From contig OMVJ01000014.1 in NCBI GenBank assembly GCA_900314495.1, positions 1 to 64,000 of the forward strand: DNA of 64,000 nucleotides, given 5' to 3'. How positions within the stretch are numbered: the first letter of the stretch is position 1; each line of letters begins with the position of its first letter. Under the pieces are notes generated by a model. The model did not search any database and had not been told where the DNA came from. It was given only the letters and a program-made list of their open reading frames with translations. Source of the stretch: an uncultured Olsenella sp. (GTDB lineage Bacteria; Actinomycetota; Coriobacteriia; Coriobacteriales; Atopobiaceae). Position numbers and translations under genes: made by a program. Shown piece by piece: positions 62,381-64,000 of the stretch.

Positions 62381-64000
62381 TCACTCGCCACGGGCCATCT
62401 CCTCCGCGTCCCTCACAATGTCCTCCGGCGTGAAGTGGTATATTTTCAGGAACTCGTCCGCGGGAACCCGGTCCAGGAACTCCTTCTTGCCACCGTAGCA
62501 GTTCACCCGCACGTGCGTCTTGCCGTAGTAGCGCGCCACCTTCTCGCCAAAGCCGCCGCACAGTATGCCCGGCTCCAGAGTCACAACAAGGTCGTGAGAC
62601 TTCGCCAGCTGGTCCAGCAGGGGCTCGTCAAAGCTGGAGTAGTTGAGAGCCTCCACAACCGTGGCCTCCACGCTGTCGCGCTCCCTAAAGAGGTCCGCCG
62701 CCTGGCAAGCAAGGTCTATGGTCGCGCCAATGGAGAGTATGGCCAGCTGCCGCCCCTTGCGCACCACGTGCCAGGCGCTCGGACGCTCTGGGTCAAACCC
62801 ACAGCTGCCCGCAGAGATGAGCAGCTCCGGCACGCGGATGACCACCGGTCGCTCGCGCTGGTCGATGGACCACTCCAGCATGCGGAGGTACTCCTCCTTG
62901 GTTGCCGGCGCCAGGCACGTGAGGCCCGGGACGTTGCCCGTTGTCACAATGTCCGTGGTTCCGGCGTGCGTGGCATCAATGTCATAGAAGCCCGCACCAA
63001 ACACCAGAATCGTGGCCGGGCAACGGTTGAGGCCCAGCTCCTGAATAAGCTGGTCGAACGACCGCTGCAGGAAGGTGGCCATTACCAGGAACACCGGCTT
63101 GGCGCCACCACGCGCTAGGCCCGAAACGAAAGCAACCCCGTGCTGCTCCGCAATGCCAACGTCCACGAACTGCTTGCCGCACGCAGCCCGGAACTCCGGT
63201 GTGAGGCCAACCCCACCGGGAGCCCCCGCGTTAACGGCGACGACCGAGGGATCCGCCGCCATCTTCCGCGCCAGCAGGTCCCGCGTGAGAGACTGGAAGG
63301 TCTCCCCCTCCGGGGCATGCCAAGACTGCGCGTGAACGGAGTGCGCCTCCTCCTTGTGCTCCTCCGCCCAGGCAAGCCCCTTGCCCTTCAGGGTATGGAT
63401 GTGCACCACAATGGGGTGATCAATGTCTTTGACCTCGCGAAACACGTTGACGAGGGCCTGGACGTCGTTGCCAGCCTCCACGTAGCGGTAGTCCAGCCCC
63501 ATGGCGCGGAACAGGTTGTTGGAGGATTCGCCGTTGGTGCGGCGAAGCTCCGCCAGACCGTCGTATATGCCGCCAGAGTTGGGCGCAATGGACATCTCGT
63601 TGTCATTGAAGACAACAATGAGGTTGGATCCCACGACCGCCGCGTTGTCCAGCCCCTCGAAGGCCTCCCCGCCAGAGAGCGAGCCGTCACCCAGCACGGC
63701 AATCACGTTGTGGCGCAGGCCCAACAGGTCCCGGGCCTTGGCCATGCCACACGCCAGGCTCACCGCCTGCGAGGTGTGGCCAGCGCGGAAGATGTCGAAT
63801 TCGGACTCGCCGGGGTTGGTGAAGCCGGAGAACTCGCCGTAGTGGGCCGAGTCAAGGTAGGCGCGCTTGCGGCCCGTCAACATCTTATGTGCGTACGACT
63901 GGTGCGACACATCAAAGATGAGCTTGTCCTCAGGCGTGTTGAACACGTAGTGAAGGGCGATGGCACACTCAACAAACCCAAGGTTGGAGCCCATGTGCCC
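62381..64000 (-). CDS. dxs: 1-deoxy-D-xylulose-5-phosphate synthase, 5' end beyond the window
   Basis: First step of the MEP isoprenoid pathway: pyruvate plus glyceraldehyde-3-phosphate gives DXP, with TPP. The window end cuts the N-terminus: the first visible residues are GHMGSNLGFVECAIAL. TPP motif VLGDGSLSGGEAFEGLDN with NDNEMSI; IHTLKGKGLAWAE; catalytic pyrimidine-domain GIAEQHGVAFVSGLARGG; and the C-terminal GGFGEKVARYY. About 540 residues are visible, so the complete protein is near 580-600, a shorter Dxs variant. Confidence 0.9.
   Translation of the reverse strand, partial: GHMGSNLGFVECAIALHYVFNTPEDKLIFDVSHQSYAHKMLTGRKRAYLDSAHYGEFSGFTNPGESEFDIFRAGHTSQAVSLACGMAKARDLLGLRHNVIAVLGDGSLSGGEAFEGLDNAAVVGSNLIVVFNDNEMSIAPNSGGIYDGLAELRRTNGESSNNLFRAMGLDYRYVEAGNDVQALVNVFREVKDIDHPIVVHIHTLKGKGLAWAEEHKEEAHSVHAQSWHAPEGETFQSLTRDLLARKMAADPSVVAVNAGAPGGVGLTPEFRAACGKQFVDVGIAEQHGVAFVSGLARGGAKPVFLVMATFLQRSFDQLIQELGLNRCPATILVFGAGFYDIDATHAGTTDIVTTGNVPGLTCLAPATKEEYLRMLEWSIDQRERPVVIRVPELLISAGSCGFDPERPSAWHVVRKGRQLAILSIGATIDLACQAADLFRERDSVEATVVEALNYSSFDEPLLDQLAKSHDLVVTLEPGILCGGFGEKVARYYGKTHVRVNCYGGKKEFLDRVPADEFLKIYHFTPEDIVRDAEEMARGE

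Overview
This window is a high-GC Gram-positive chromosome segment that I read as the Coriobacteriia, most likely Atopobiaceae (Olsenella/Atopobium-like). The evidence is indirect: an actinobacterial-style division cluster (SepF, DivIVA, YggS, PgeF, YggT beside FtsZ), mannose- and glucose-type PTS parts, a 6-phospho-beta-glucosidase, frequent GTG/TTG starts and repetitive palindromic intergenic DNA. No 16S rRNA is present, so the genus is an inference. Nearly all genes lie on the minus strand. The exceptions are a fused double peptidase, a small XRE-like protein and an RNase P RNA fragment.

Layout. 1-1.7 kb: a truncated cas1 remnant, a small membrane protein, three tRNAs (Glu-CUC twice, Gln-CUG) and a small Cys-rich protein. 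1.9-9.0 kb: CCA-adding enzyme, a 953-aa protein made of two complete C1B cysteine peptidases, a decayed lipoprotein gene, an XRE-like protein, an IMPACT/YigZ protein and a PTS EIIA(Glc). 9.3-9.8 kb: the 5' part of rnpB, which stops abruptly at 31-bp and 58-bp tandem repeats. 10.0-29.4 kb: a long division and cell-wall cluster. In transcription order it is mraZ, rsmH, ftsL-like, ftsI, murF, mraY, murD, ftsW, murG, murC, ftsQ, ftsZ, pgeF, yggS, sepF, proC, yggT, divIVA. murE and ftsA are not in it. 29.4-30.1 kb: about 700 bp without a convincing gene, holding hairpins, a MITE-like inverted repeat and a plus-strand terminator-like hairpin.

30.1-38.2 kb: a housekeeping run in the order efp, asp23-like, nusB, xseB, tlyA, nadK, recN, pyrG, xerD. 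xseB has no xseA beside it. 38.3-41.8 kb: a mannose-family PTS operon (manX, manY, manZ, manO). 41.9-49.6 kb: alaS, ruvX, mltG, aroK, a degenerate aroB-like gene and a Pro-specific peptidase. 49.7-50.6 kb: a toxin-antitoxin pair with a PIN toxin and a DinJ-like antitoxin. 50.7-56.6 kb: a dGTPase-like gene, rarA, a membrane coiled-coil protein, a degenerate RsbW-like protein, a SigB/SigF sigma factor and an AI-2E-family permease. 56.7-64.0 kb: an SGNH-hydrolase/GNAT fusion, a GH1 enzyme, a hypoxanthine-type DNA glycosylase, a metallophosphatase, vsr, and a dxs gene cut by the window end.

No large multi-gene novel system stands out. The most unusual items are the tandem peptidase fusion, the SGNH-GNAT fusion, the AroB homologue that has lost its metal ligands, FtsQ with a Ca-binding-like tail, A/C-rich leaders shared by division genes, and an RNase P RNA lacking its 3' half.
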